Positions 16,857 through 24,510 of a DNA stretch of 64,000 nucleotides are shown here, one piece after another. The stretch is taken from positions 1 through 64,000 of the forward strand of contig NZ_JABUHN010000014.1 of assembly GCF_013328815.1 (NCBI RefSeq). Reading direction: 5' to 3'. A program made the translations under genes and the position numbers. This stretch comes from Tabrizicola fusiformis (GTDB lineage Bacteria; Pseudomonadota; Alphaproteobacteria; Rhodobacterales; Rhodobacteraceae). Within the stretch, counting starts at the first letter, position 1. Each line of letters begins with the position of its first letter. The notes beneath the pieces were generated by a model that was not told the origin of the DNA, ran no database searches, and was given only the letters and a program-made list of their open reading frames with translations.

Positions 16857-18455
16857 ATGAAACATCTTTTTGCATCCGTGGCGCTGGCGGCACTGATGAC
16901 AGGGGCGCTGCCCGTCATCACTCTGGCCGAAACACCCGACGATCAACTTGTCGTCGCCACCACGATGAGCAACATCCTGACGCTTGACCCCGCCGCCATC
17001 ACTGGCCGCGAAACGGTTCAGGTTCTGAACAACATCTATGACACGCTGCTGGTGCTTTCGCCGGTGGACAAAAGCCTGCAACCGCGGCTTGCCGAAAGCT
17101 GGAGCATCTCGGAAGACCGCATGAAGGTGACCTTCAAACTGCGGGCCGATGCCAAATTCGCCTCGGGCAATCCGGTGACCGCGCAGGATGTGGCGTGGAG
17201 CCTGAAGCGGCTGCTGACGCTGAATCTGGCGCAATCCTCGTTCCTGAAAACCCGCGGCTATTCGGCCGAAGCGGCCGATGCGCTGTTCGTGGCTGTCGAT
17301 GACCATACGTTCGAGCTGAACCTGCCGCAGCCCGATGATCCGGCGCTGATCCTGATGGTGCTGGCGCAGAACGGCCCCGGTTCGATCCTCGACAGCAAGA
17401 CCGTGCTGGAGAATGAAAAGGACGGCGATCAGGGTCAGGCGTGGCTGACGCTGAACTCGGCGGGTTCGGGCCCCTATGGGCTGACGAAATGGGCGTCGAA
17501 CGAATACATCATCCTGACCCGGAACGAGGGTTATTGGGGCGACGCGCCGGCCATGGAGCGCATCCTGCTGCGCCATCTGCCCGAATCGCAATCGCAGCGC
17601 CTGATGCTGGAACAGGGCGATATCGACGTCGCCTATTCGCTCTTGGCCCCCGACCTGACCGCGCTGGCCAGCAATGACAAGATCCGGGTCGAATCCACGC
17701 CCGGCGCCGGGTTCTACTACCTGTCGGTCTCGATGAAGGACGAGCGTTTCGCCAAGAAGGAAGTGCGCGAGGCGCTGCGCCTGCTGATCGACTATGACGG
17801 CCTCGACAAGGCGGTGATGCCCTATTACGGCAGGAAGCATCAGCGCGGCATCTCGACCGGGGTCATCGGCCTGCTGCCCGATCCGGGCTATACGCTGGAT
17901 GTCGCCAAGGCCAAGGAACTGCTGGCCGCCGCCGGTTACCCCGACGGGTTCAAGACCACCCTGCGCGTGCTGTCGGAAGAGCCTTTCCTCAAGGCGGGCA
18001 CCGCGATCCAGAACACGCTGGCACAGGCGGGGATCGAGGCGGAACTGATCACCGGCTCGGGCGACCAGATCTATGGCGCGATGCGCGAGCGGAACTTTGA
18101 ACTGCTTGTGGGCCGTGGCGGCGGCGGGCAACAGCCGCACCCCGACAGCAACCTGCGCGCGCTGGCCTACAACCCCGACAATTCGGACGAAGCCAAGCTG
18201 ACCAACTATCAAGGCTGGCGCACCAGCTATTTCGACGAGGCGCTGAACAAGATGATCGAAGGCGCCCTGCTGGAACGCGATCTGGCCAAGCAGAAGGCGG
18301 CCTATGAGGCAATTCAGGTCTATATGGACACCTCTGTCATGTCGATCCTGCCCTTCTCGGAAACCGTCGATACCGCAGCCTATCAGGCCGATGTCGCCGG
18401 GCTGGTGGTGAACCCCTGGCTGACCCGGTTTGAGGACGTTACCAAAACGCGCTGA
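16857..18455 (+). CDS. Periplasmic substrate-binding protein of a Dpp/Opp-type ABC importer
   Basis: A 532-residue family 5 extracellular solute-binding protein with a signal peptide (about residues 1-24, ending VITLAE) and strong ribosome site GGAGG before the ATG. The mature protein shows typical features: LDPAAITGRETVQVLNNIYDTL, LAESWSISEDRMKVTFKLR, and VREALRLLIDYDGL. Although the family is named for peptides, members also bind oligosaccharides. Here it lies in a pectin locus and faces, in the opposite direction, the membrane and ATPase genes of a matching importer (18597-22108), so it probably delivers galacturonide/rhamnogalacturonide oligomers. The separation of binding protein from its transporter is noteworthy. 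Confidence 0.85.
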   Translation: MKHLFASVALAALMTGALPVITLAETPDDQLVVATTMSNILTLDPAAITGRETVQVLNNIYDTLLVLSPVDKSLQPRLAESWSISEDRMKVTFKLRADAKFASGNPVTAQDVAWSLKRLLTLNLAQSSFLKTRGYSAEAADALFVAVDDHTFELNLPQPDDPALILMVLAQNGPGSILDSKTVLENEKDGDQGQAWLTLNSAGSGPYGLTKWASNEYIILTRNEGYWGDAPAMERILLRHLPESQSQRLMLEQGDIDVAYSLLAPDLTALASNDKIRVESTPGAGFYYLSVSMKDERFAKKEVREALRLLIDYDGLDKAVMPYYGRKHQRGISTGVIGLLPDPGYTLDVAKAKELLAAAGYPDGFKTTLRVLSEEPFLKAGTAIQNTLAQAGIEAELITGSGDQIYGAMRERNFELLVGRGGGGQQPHPDSNLRALAYNPDNSDEAKLTNYQGWRTSYFDEALNKMIEGALLERDLAKQKAAYEAIQVYMDTSVMSILPFSETVDTAAYQADVAGLVVNPWLTRFEDVTKTR

Positions 18456-18480
18456 CGCCCGTTGCCATGACCGGCCTTGA

Positions 18481-18509
18481 AGGGCGCACCCAGATCGGGT
18501 GCGCCCTTT
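18481..18509 (+). terminator. Intrinsic terminator after the binding-protein gene
   Basis: Perfect 10-base stem GGGCGCACCC / GGGTGCGCCC with a 5-base loop, followed by TTT, 26 bases after the stop of the solute-binding protein gene. Confidence 0.85.
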
Positions 18510-18537
18510 GCCTTTGCCTCTTTCCCCTGCCCGACCC

Positions 18538-18583
18538 AAACAGAAAGGCCGCGCCGGGCTTCCCCTGCGCGGCCTTTCTGTTT
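18538..18583. terminator. Bidirectional terminator between convergent operons
   Basis: A 17-base perfect stem (AAACAGAAAGGCCGCGC with its complement) around a 12-base loop. The A-run at one side and T-run at the other make it usable from both strands. It lies just beyond the stop of the ABC ATPase gene on the minus strand. Confidence 0.85.
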
Positions 18584-18596
18584 CAGCGGGGCTTGT

Positions 18597-19361
18597 TCAG
18601 GCGGCAGATGCCTTGCCTGCGCCTTCATATTCCAAAGAAGCCCCGATCAGTTCACGAGCATAGGGATGCGTGGCGCCGTTGCCCTGAATGGCCGAAGTGG
18701 GCAGAATCTCGGTGATCTCCCCATGCAGCATCACCGCAAAACGGTCGCACATATGGTCCACCACCGCGAGGTCATGGGTCACCATGATATAGGTAAAGCC
18801 CCGCTCCGCCCGCAACCGCTGCAACAGGTTCAGGATTTCCGCCTGCACCGACACATCCAGCGCCGAGGTGGGTTCATCCAGCAGCAACAGTTGCGGTTCA
18901 AGGATCAGGGCGCGGGCGATGGCGACGCGCTGCCGCTGCCCGCCCGAAAGCTGGTGCGGAAAGCGGTCGAGGAAATCGACCGGCAGGCCGACATCGACCA
19001 TCGCCTGCTGCATCCGCTCCTCGCGGCGGTCCAGCCCGTGAATGCGCAACGGTTCGGCCAGAACGGTGCGCACCGACTGGCGGGGATGCAGGCTGCCGTA
19101 AGGATCCTGAAACACCATCTGCAACATGCGGCAACGCTCTTTCACCGGCAGGTCGCGCAGGTTGCGCCCGTCAATGGTGATGGCGCCGGTCCAGAAATCG
19201 GTCAGCATCGACAGGCAGCGCAGCACAGTCGATTTGCCCGATCCGCTTTCGCCCACGAGGCCAAAGCATTCGCCGGGGGCCACGTCGAAACTGACGTTCG
19301 GCAGGACTTTGGCCAGACCAAAGCTGATCGACAGGTCGCGGATGGCAACGGATGCGGTCAT
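18597..19361 (-). CDS. Oligopeptide/oligosaccharide ABC importer ATPase (DppF-type)
   Basis: A 254-residue ABC ATPase energising the importer at 20202-22108. Walker A GESGSGKST, signature LSGGQRQRVAIARA, Walker B LLLLDEP and switch His (MVTHDLAVVDH) are all present. The C-terminal extension after about residue 235 is short, as in DppF subunits. Its ATG overlaps the stop of the upstream ATPase (ATGA, translationally coupled). Last gene of a four-gene operon; terminated by the bidirectional hairpin beyond it. The substrate is inferred from the locus, not from this subunit. Confidence 0.9.
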   Translation of the reverse strand: MTASVAIRDLSISFGLAKVLPNVSFDVAPGECFGLVGESGSGKSTVLRCLSMLTDFWTGAITIDGRNLRDLPVKERCRMLQMVFQDPYGSLHPRQSVRTVLAEPLRIHGLDRREERMQQAMVDVGLPVDFLDRFPHQLSGGQRQRVAIARALILEPQLLLLDEPTSALDVSVQAEILNLLQRLRAERGFTYIMVTHDLAVVDHMCDRFAVMLHGEITEILPTSAIQGNGATHPYARELIGASLEYEGAGKASAA

Positions 19362-20197
19362 GGCAGCGGCTCCTCTTTCCATTCGGGCTTGCGGTCCAGC
19401 ACGGCCAGCGGCGCGTGATTGCCGCCGATCCGCGGCTGCGCGGCCAAAAGGCCCTGTGTGTAGGGGTGCCGGGCCTGACCGAACTCACCTGCTTTCAGCA
19501 CCTCGACCACGCGGCCGGCATACATGATCAGCACCCGGTCGCAGAAATTGCGCACAAGGTTCAGGTCATGGGAAATCATGATCAGGCCGATGCCACGATC
19601 CTTCACCAACCCGTCAAGGATGTTCAGCACCTGCAACCGCACGGTGACATCCAGCGCGCTGGTCGGTTCATCGGCAATCACCAGATCGGGGTCGGCCAGC
19701 AGCATCATGGCGATCATCACCCGTTGCCCCATGCCGCCCGAAATCTCGTGCGGGTAAAGGTCATGCACCCGCTCGGGGTCGCGGATCTTCACCGCCGCCA
19801 GCATTTCAAGCACCTTGGCGCGGGCTTCGGCCTTGGTGCAGCGGAAATGGCGCAGATAGGTCTCGGCCACCTGATGGCCGACCTGCTGGATCGGGTTCAG
19901 GCTGAACTTCGGGTCCTGCAGGATCATCGACATCCGCCGGCCGCGGACCTTGAGCATGTCGCGTTCCGACAGGGCCAGCAGATCGGTTTCTTCAAAACGC
20001 AGGGTATCGGCGCTGATCACCGCCCCCGGCAACAGCCGCAGCAAGGCCCGCCCGACGGTGGACTTGCCCGAGCCGCTTTCGCCGACGATGCCCAGCCGCT
20101 CGCGGCCCAACTGAAAGCTCACGCCACGCACGGCATCGGCGGGCGCACCCGGATAGCGCACGCAGAGGTTCTTCACATCAAGAATGGGATCCTGCAT
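19358..20197 (-). CDS. Oligopeptide/oligosaccharide ABC importer ATPase (DppD-type)
   Basis: A 279-residue ABC ATPase. Walker A GESGSGKSTVGRALL, signature ISGGMGQRVMIAMML (here GGMGQR instead of GGQRQR, as in many DppD subunits), Walker B LVIADEP and the His switch ISHDLNLV. The C-terminal oligopeptide-transporter extension includes GEFGQARHPYTQGLLAAQP. The ATG at 20197 is chosen; a GTG immediately upstream (20200) would add one residue. It starts 4 bases after the permease stop and overlaps the next ATPase by ATGA. Confidence 0.9.
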   Translation of the reverse strand: MQDPILDVKNLCVRYPGAPADAVRGVSFQLGRERLGIVGESGSGKSTVGRALLRLLPGAVISADTLRFEETDLLALSERDMLKVRGRRMSMILQDPKFSLNPIQQVGHQVAETYLRHFRCTKAEARAKVLEMLAAVKIRDPERVHDLYPHEISGGMGQRVMIAMMLLADPDLVIADEPTSALDVTVRLQVLNILDGLVKDRGIGLIMISHDLNLVRNFCDRVLIMYAGRVVEVLKAGEFGQARHPYTQGLLAAQPRIGGNHAPLAVLDRKPEWKEEPLP

Positions 20198-20201
20198 CAC
20201 A

Positions 20202-21089
20202 TCACCGCCGGTTCATCTGCTTGGGGTCCAGCGCATCGCGCAACCCGTCGCCCAGAAGGTTGAAGGCAAGGCTGACCGACAGGATCGCCAGACCCGGAAA
20301 GGTCACCAGCCACCAACTGTCGATCATATAGCGCCGCCCGGTGGCAATCATGGCGCCCCATTCCGGCAGCGGCGGCTGCGCGCCAAGGCCAAGAAAACCA
20401 AGCCCCGCCGCCGTCAGGATAATCGTGGCCATGTTCAGCGTGAGGCGGATCATCACCGAGGGCAGGCACATCGGCATGATCGACTTAACGATGATCCGCA
20501 GCGCTGAAGCGCCCTGCAACCGCGCCGCCGCGATGTAATCGGCCTTGCGGAAGGTCAGCGTCTCGGCCCGCGCCAGACGGGCGATGGGCGGCCATGCGGT
20601 CAGGCCGATGGCGATGATCGCATTGTTCAGGCTGGGCCCAAGGGCGGCCACGAAGGCCAGCGACAGTATCAGGCTGGGGAAGGACAGGAAGATATCGGTA
20701 ATCCGCATCATCACCGTATCGAACCGCCCCCCGATATAACCCGCCGTCGTTCCCACCAGAAGCCCGATGGGACCGACGACGACGGTGACCAGAAACACGA
20801 TCCGCAGCGTGATCCGCGCCCCCCAGACCAGCCGTGAGAAGATGTCACGGCCCAACTCGTCGGTGCCGAACAGATGGCCGTTTCCGGGCGGCTGCAGGAC
20901 GTTGTTCAGATCCTGCAAATAGGGATCATGGCTGGCAATCCAGGGCGCGAACAGCGCGGTCAGGATCAGCACACTCAACACGATCAGCCCAAAGGCCGAA
21001 GTCGGCGTGCGCCACAGGAAGGCGATGATGTTGCGCAGGGCCAGCAGCGGGGCGGGCAGGCGCGAGTGCGGACGGGCGGTGCTGGTCAT
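20202..21089 (-). CDS. ABC importer inner-membrane permease (DppC-type)
   Basis: A 295-residue permease with a cytoplasmic N-terminus, a first membrane helix at about residues 28-50, a periplasmic segment, and five further helices. The LFGTDELGRDIFSRLVWGAR motif of DppC subunits is visible near residues 74-93, and the EAA loop ARAETLTFRKADYI contacts the ATPases at about 190-205. Its ATG overlaps the stop of the DppB-type gene by 4 bases (ATGA). It pairs with the 21086 permease to form the translocation channel. Confidence 0.9.
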   Translation of the reverse strand: MTSTARPHSRLPAPLLALRNIIAFLWRTPTSAFGLIVLSVLILTALFAPWIASHDPYLQDLNNVLQPPGNGHLFGTDELGRDIFSRLVWGARITLRIVFLVTVVVGPIGLLVGTTAGYIGGRFDTVMMRITDIFLSFPSLILSLAFVAALGPSLNNAIIAIGLTAWPPIARLARAETLTFRKADYIAAARLQGASALRIIVKSIMPMCLPSVMIRLTLNMATIILTAAGLGFLGLGAQPPLPEWGAMIATGRRYMIDSWWLVTFPGLAILSVSLAFNLLGDGLRDALDPKQMNRR

Positions 21090-22108
21090 TTCGTCCTCGG
21101 GTCAAAGAGCCGATAGAGAAGGTCGGAGATCAGGTTCAGCAGGATGAAGATGCAGCCGACGATCAGCACGCAGGTCATCACCGCATTCATGTCGCCGATG
21201 ATCAGATTGTTGGTCAGATACTGGCCAAAGCCGGGCCAGGCAAAGACGGTCTCGATCAGCACCGCACCTTCCAGCAGACCGCCGTAGGCCAGAGCGATGA
21301 TGGTGACCAGTTGCACCCGGATGTTGCCGAAGGCATGGCGCCAGATGGTCTGGCCACGCGACAGGCCCTTGACCCGGGCCGTGGTCATGTATTCTTGCCC
21401 CAACTGGTCCAGCATGAAACTGCGGGTCATCCGGGTGATATAGGCGGAAGAAGAATAGCCCAGCAGGCTGGCCGGCAGGATCAGATGGTTGACCGCCGAC
21501 CAGAACACATCGCGGTCGCCCGCCAGCAGGCTGTCGATCAGCAGGAAGCCCGTGCGCTCGTCAATCAGGCCGATGTAGAACTGGCTCATCCGGCCCGAAC
21601 CGCCGACCCAGCCAAGGCCCGCATAGAACACCAGAAGCGCGATCATCCCGGTCCAGAAAATCGGCATCGAATGGCCGAACAGGCTGAAGACGCGCACCAG
21701 ATGATCGGGCCAGCGGTCTTTGTTCACCGCCGCCGTGACGCCAAGGGGAATGCCCAGCCCGGCCCCGATCAGGATGGCGAAGGTCGCAAGCTCGATCGTG
21801 GCAGGCATCACATGCAGGATGTCTTCGATAACCGGCTGTCCGGTGCGGATCGAGGTGCCGAAATTGCCGGTCAGCACATCGCCCAGATACCGCAGGAACT
21901 GTTCCCAGATCGGCCGGTCCAGACCCAACTGGTTGAACACCATCTCATAAGTCTCGCGTGAGGCGTCTTCGCCGACGATGGCGCGCACCGGATCGGCGGG
22001 CATCATGCGACCGATCACGAAAGTCAGCAGCAGCAGGCCGAAAAGCGTGATTGCAATAGTTGCAACCTGCCCGGCCACCTGTCTGAGGCGGATGTGTGAT
22101 AGTGCCAT
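21086..22108 (-). CDS. ABC importer inner-membrane permease (DppB-type)
   Basis: A 340-residue permease, first gene of the importer operon. It has an N-terminal helix (ITLFGLLLLTFVIGRMMPADP), the typical periplasmic insert beginning about residue 38 (VGEDASRETYEMV), five further helices and the EAA loop ARVKGLSRGQTIWRHAF (about 242-258). Operon order is B-C-D-F without a binding protein, which lies in the convergent operon at 16857. A TGTCTGACA operator lies 55-63 bases upstream of its ATG. Confidence 0.9.
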   Translation of the reverse strand: MALSHIRLRQVAGQVATIAITLFGLLLLTFVIGRMMPADPVRAIVGEDASRETYEMVFNQLGLDRPIWEQFLRYLGDVLTGNFGTSIRTGQPVIEDILHVMPATIELATFAILIGAGLGIPLGVTAAVNKDRWPDHLVRVFSLFGHSMPIFWTGMIALLVFYAGLGWVGGSGRMSQFYIGLIDERTGFLLIDSLLAGDRDVFWSAVNHLILPASLLGYSSSAYITRMTRSFMLDQLGQEYMTTARVKGLSRGQTIWRHAFGNIRVQLVTIIALAYGGLLEGAVLIETVFAWPGFGQYLTNNLIIGDMNAVMTCVLIVGCIFILLNLISDLLYRLFDPRTK

Positions 22109-22162
22109 GTTCCCCCCGATGTCCTGTCGCCCGATACGGCGAAGCTGACAGAAATCAAAACC

Positions 22163-22192
22163 TGTCTGACAAGTTATCCGCTATGTCTCACG
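22163..22192 (-). promoter_or_regulatory. GntR-type operator before the importer operon
   Basis: TGTCTGACA at 22163-22171, 55 bases upstream of the DppB-type start, identical to the palindromes at 14888 and 23379. A degenerate second copy (TGTCTCACG, 22184-22192) lies 21 bases away, echoing the tandem arrangement at 14868/14888. Confidence 0.6.
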
Positions 22193-22218
22193 CAAGGCGA
22201 ATCGAGTCAAGCGAAAGC

Positions 22219-22545
22219 TCAGAGGAAGTCGTCGCGGCGCGGGGAAAACACATCGATCAACTCCCCCTCTTCCAGACAGATGCAGCCGTGCTGCACGCCC
22301 GAGGGGATCACCAGACTGTCGCCCTGTTGCAGGTGATGGGCCACGCCGTCGCGGTAAAACTCAAAGCGGCCCTTGGCAACATAGGTGGATTGCACATGAA
22401 TATGGCTGTGCAGCGCCCCGGACGCCCCGGTTTCAAAGCGGAAAGACACAACCATCTGCGCCGGAGATTCGGACAGAACCTGACGGGCAACGCCGGGTGC
22501 CGAGACGCGGACAGGATAGGTTGGCAACGGGGCGGTGTCGGTCAT
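22219..22545 (-). CDS. kdgF: Cupin KdgF, uronate ring-opening enzyme
   Basis: A 108-residue single-domain cupin matching KdgF, which converts 4,5-unsaturated galacturonate (or mannuronate/guluronate) to the linear 4-deoxy-5-ketouronate. The metal-binding cupin motif 1 is seen as GALHSHIHVQSTYVAKGRFEF (His residues for the metal), motif 2 as IPSGVQHGC, and the ending DVFSPRRDDFL is characteristic of KdgF. The ATG at 22545 is preceded by GGAGAT; the longer upstream frame starts inside the operator. It has its own promoter and lies between the importer operon and the GntR gene, on the same strand. It links GH105 products to KduI. Confidence 0.88.
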   Translation of the reverse strand: MTDTAPLPTYPVRVSAPGVARQVLSESPAQMVVSFRFETGASGALHSHIHVQSTYVAKGRFEFYRDGVAHHLQQGDSLVIPSGVQHGCICLEEGELIDVFSPRRDDFL

Positions 22546-22573
22546 CGGGCAATCTCCTGAAATGCGATGCCCT

Positions 22574-22602
22574 GCTATACACGTTGAAATCCTGTCAGAC
22601 AA
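22574..22602 (-). promoter_or_regulatory. kdgF promoter overlapped by the TGTC(A/T)GACA operator
   Basis: On the minus strand TTGTCT (22597-22602) and TATAGC (22574-22579) are 17 bases apart. The operator palindrome TGTCAGACA (22593-22601, + strand reading) covers the -35 element, the position expected for a repressor. Confidence 0.65.
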
Positions 22603-22620
22603 GATTGGACAAACGCCAGA

Positions 22621-23364
22621 CTATTCTGCCGTCCTTTTCCCGCCGCCAAGAAGCTCCTGATAGCGGTCCAGACTGCCGCGCAGATGTTCGCGCATCCGCT
22701 CTCGCGCAGCGGCGCCGTTGCCTGCGGTGATGGCATCGACGATGTTGCGATGCTCCTCCTGCAGATGCAGGTTGAAATCCTTGGGCCGCGCGCCGGGCTG
22801 GGCGCCCTGCAACTCGCCGCGCGGGATGATGCCCTGCCGGATCAGTTGCAGAAACTCGGGAAAGCGGCGGTTCTGCGTCGCTTCGGCAATCGCCAGATGA
22901 AAGGCGAAATCGGCGTCGCGGGTGGGCAACCCCTGCCGCAGACAATCCACCACATGGGCATGGGCATCGTGGATCGCCTCAAGCTGCACCGGAGAGCGCC
23001 GCGCCGCCGCCAGCGCCGCCGCTTCGATTTCAAACGCGGTGCGCAGTTCCAAAAGCTCGATCACAGATGAAATCCGCGCCGTGGTCAGGTCGTCGAAGGC
23101 CCGCCCGGGGCGGTTCGCCGGGTCCAGCACGAAAACGCCTGCACCTTTCTTGGCCTCGACCAGCCCGTCGGCACGCAGGGCAGCGATGGCCTCGCGCACC
23201 ACGGCGCGGCTGACGGCGTGGATGCGGGTAAGTTCGGCCTCGCTGGGCAGTTTGTCGCCGGGCTTGTAGGTGCCCGCCTCCAGCGCCGCACGCAGGGCAT
23301 TGCCGATCTGCGAGACCAGAGACTCGGCCCCCGGCTGCCGTATAGTCTTGGCTGTTGCTGTCAT
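22621..23364 (-). CDS. FCD-type (FadR subfamily) GntR transcriptional regulator
   Basis: A 247-residue regulator: N-terminal winged helix with PGDKLPSEAELTRIHAVSR and VVREAIAALRADGLVEAKKGAGVFV (about residues 30-85), then an all-helical FCD effector domain (about 95-230) with conserved ELRTAFEIEAAALAA, FHLAIAEATQN and HRNIVDAI. The FCD domain usually binds a carboxylate sugar acid or its phosphate. The ATG at 23364 is preferred because the GTG at 23388 lies inside the TGTCTGACA palindrome. It probably represses itself, kdgF, the importer operon and the dehydratase operon. It is a paralogue of the regulator at 33603. Confidence 0.85.
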   Translation of the reverse strand: MTATAKTIRQPGAESLVSQIGNALRAALEAGTYKPGDKLPSEAELTRIHAVSRAVVREAIAALRADGLVEAKKGAGVFVLDPANRPGRAFDDLTTARISSVIELLELRTAFEIEAAALAAARRSPVQLEAIHDAHAHVVDCLRQGLPTRDADFAFHLAIAEATQNRRFPEFLQLIRQGIIPRGELQGAQPGARPKDFNLHLQEEHRNIVDAITAGNGAAARERMREHLRGSLDRYQELLGGGKRTAE

Positions 23365-23378
23365 GGGGCCCCGCCGGT

Positions 23379-23387
23379 TGTCTGACA
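23379..23387 (-). promoter_or_regulatory. Candidate autoregulatory operator of the GntR gene
   Basis: TGTCTGACA 15 bases upstream of the chosen ATG, identical to the copies at 14888 and 22163. Position fits autorepression. Confidence 0.6.
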
Positions 23388-23448
23388 CGTCACTGGACAG
23401 GAGTGCTAAACGTTTCGCAGGGGGTCAGGCAAGCCCTGTCGTATAATC

Positions 23449-24510
23449 TCAGATCGCACGGGCCAGCCAGTCAAAGGCGGCGGCCTGCCGGTCGGGGCCG
23501 AAGACATGCCCGCCGGGATGATCTTGCAGGCACAAGGCCCCCGCCGCAGCATGGGCCGCCCAGACCGCTGCCAGCTTGTCCCGCGCGGCCTCTGTGGCGG
23601 CAGGCGGAAACAACGTGTCGGCGCGGCCCCACTGAAACAGCCCCGGCTTGGGCGCCGCAAGGGCGGCGATGTCGGGCAGGTCCAGGTCACGCGCCACCAA
23701 AGGATGCGTCATCCAGAAGGCTGATTGGCCCCGGGTCTGGTTGTTGCCCTCAACCAGAAGACCCGGCAGACTGGCCATCCAGCACGAGGCGACAAAGCCC
23801 GCGACCCGTGGCGACAGCGCCGCCACCTGCCAGGCGCGGAACGCCCCCATCGAAAAGCCGACAGCGGCAATGCGCCCTGCATCAACCTCGGGCTGCGCGG
23901 CAAGGAATTCGGCGGCACGCAGATCTTCCCAGGCCATGATCCCCGCAGGCGACAGCCCCAGTTGCAACAGGTTCGCGGCCAGCGCCTGTTGCGCCTCATA
24001 GCCATTGCCGGCCCGCGCCCCCCAGTTCAGCGCATCGACCGCCAGCACGGCATAGCCACGCCGCAAAAGCGCATCGCCAAAAGGCTGACCGCCAAAGCAG
24101 CGGTCCCACCAGCCTTGCGCACCCTCTGGCAGCGGGCCGGGCGGTGTCAGGCATTTCGCAGCGCCGATGCGGAACTCTGACCCATGGTCATGCAGCGCCA
24201 ACACCGCCGGCACAGGCCCCAGCGCCTTGGGCACCGCAAACAGCGCCTGCGCGGTCAGACCATCGGTCAGGGTCAGGCGCAGCAGGCGAATGCGACCGCC
24301 GGGGCGGTCTTCCTCGGCCAGAACCTCGGGGGCAAAGGCGGGGGCAGGCAGGTCGGGCAGGATCAACGCCCGCAGATGCGGCAGCACCCTGTCGCGCCAG
24401 AGCGCCGGATCACCGCCTGTCGCCGCATAGCCCATGGGAAAGCCGCGCCGCGCCGCCAGACGGCCCAGAGCGGGCACAAGATTGCTGCCGGTGATGTCAC
24501 CCTGCCCCAT
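23449..24510 (-). CDS. Alpha/beta hydrolase, likely cytoplasmic carbohydrate (acetyl) esterase
   Basis: A 353-residue alpha/beta hydrolase of the dienelactone-hydrolase-like/acetyl-xylan-esterase-like class. The oxyanion region ALHDHG is at about residues 105-110, the nucleophile elbow GFSMG at 218-222 (Ser220), the acid region QWGRADTLFPP near 295-305 and catalytic His in HPGGHVF near 330. No signal peptide. Its ATG overlaps the upstream GH105 gene by 14 bases, so it is coupled to it. Acting next to GH105 it may deacetylate or demethylate pectic oligosaccharides (inference). Last gene of the long minus-strand catabolic operon. Confidence 0.75.
   Translation of the reverse strand: MGQGDITGSNLVPALGRLAARRGFPMGYAATGGDPALWRDRVLPHLRALILPDLPAPAFAPEVLAEEDRPGGRIRLLRLTLTDGLTAQALFAVPKALGPVPAVLALHDHGSEFRIGAAKCLTPPGPLPEGAQGWWDRCFGGQPFGDALLRRGYAVLAVDALNWGARAGNGYEAQQALAANLLQLGLSPAGIMAWEDLRAAEFLAAQPEVDAGRIAAVGFSMGAFRAWQVAALSPRVAGFVASCWMASLPGLLVEGNNQTRGQSAFWMTHPLVARDLDLPDIAALAAPKPGLFQWGRADTLFPPAATEAARDKLAAVWAAHAAAGALCLQDHPGGHVFGPDRQAAAFDWLARAI

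Noticed and set aside
22108-23388. Possible small antisense genes across kdgF and the GntR regulator
   Set aside because: They are shadows; the minus-strand genes have cupin and FCD motifs, ribosome sites and operators in the right places.
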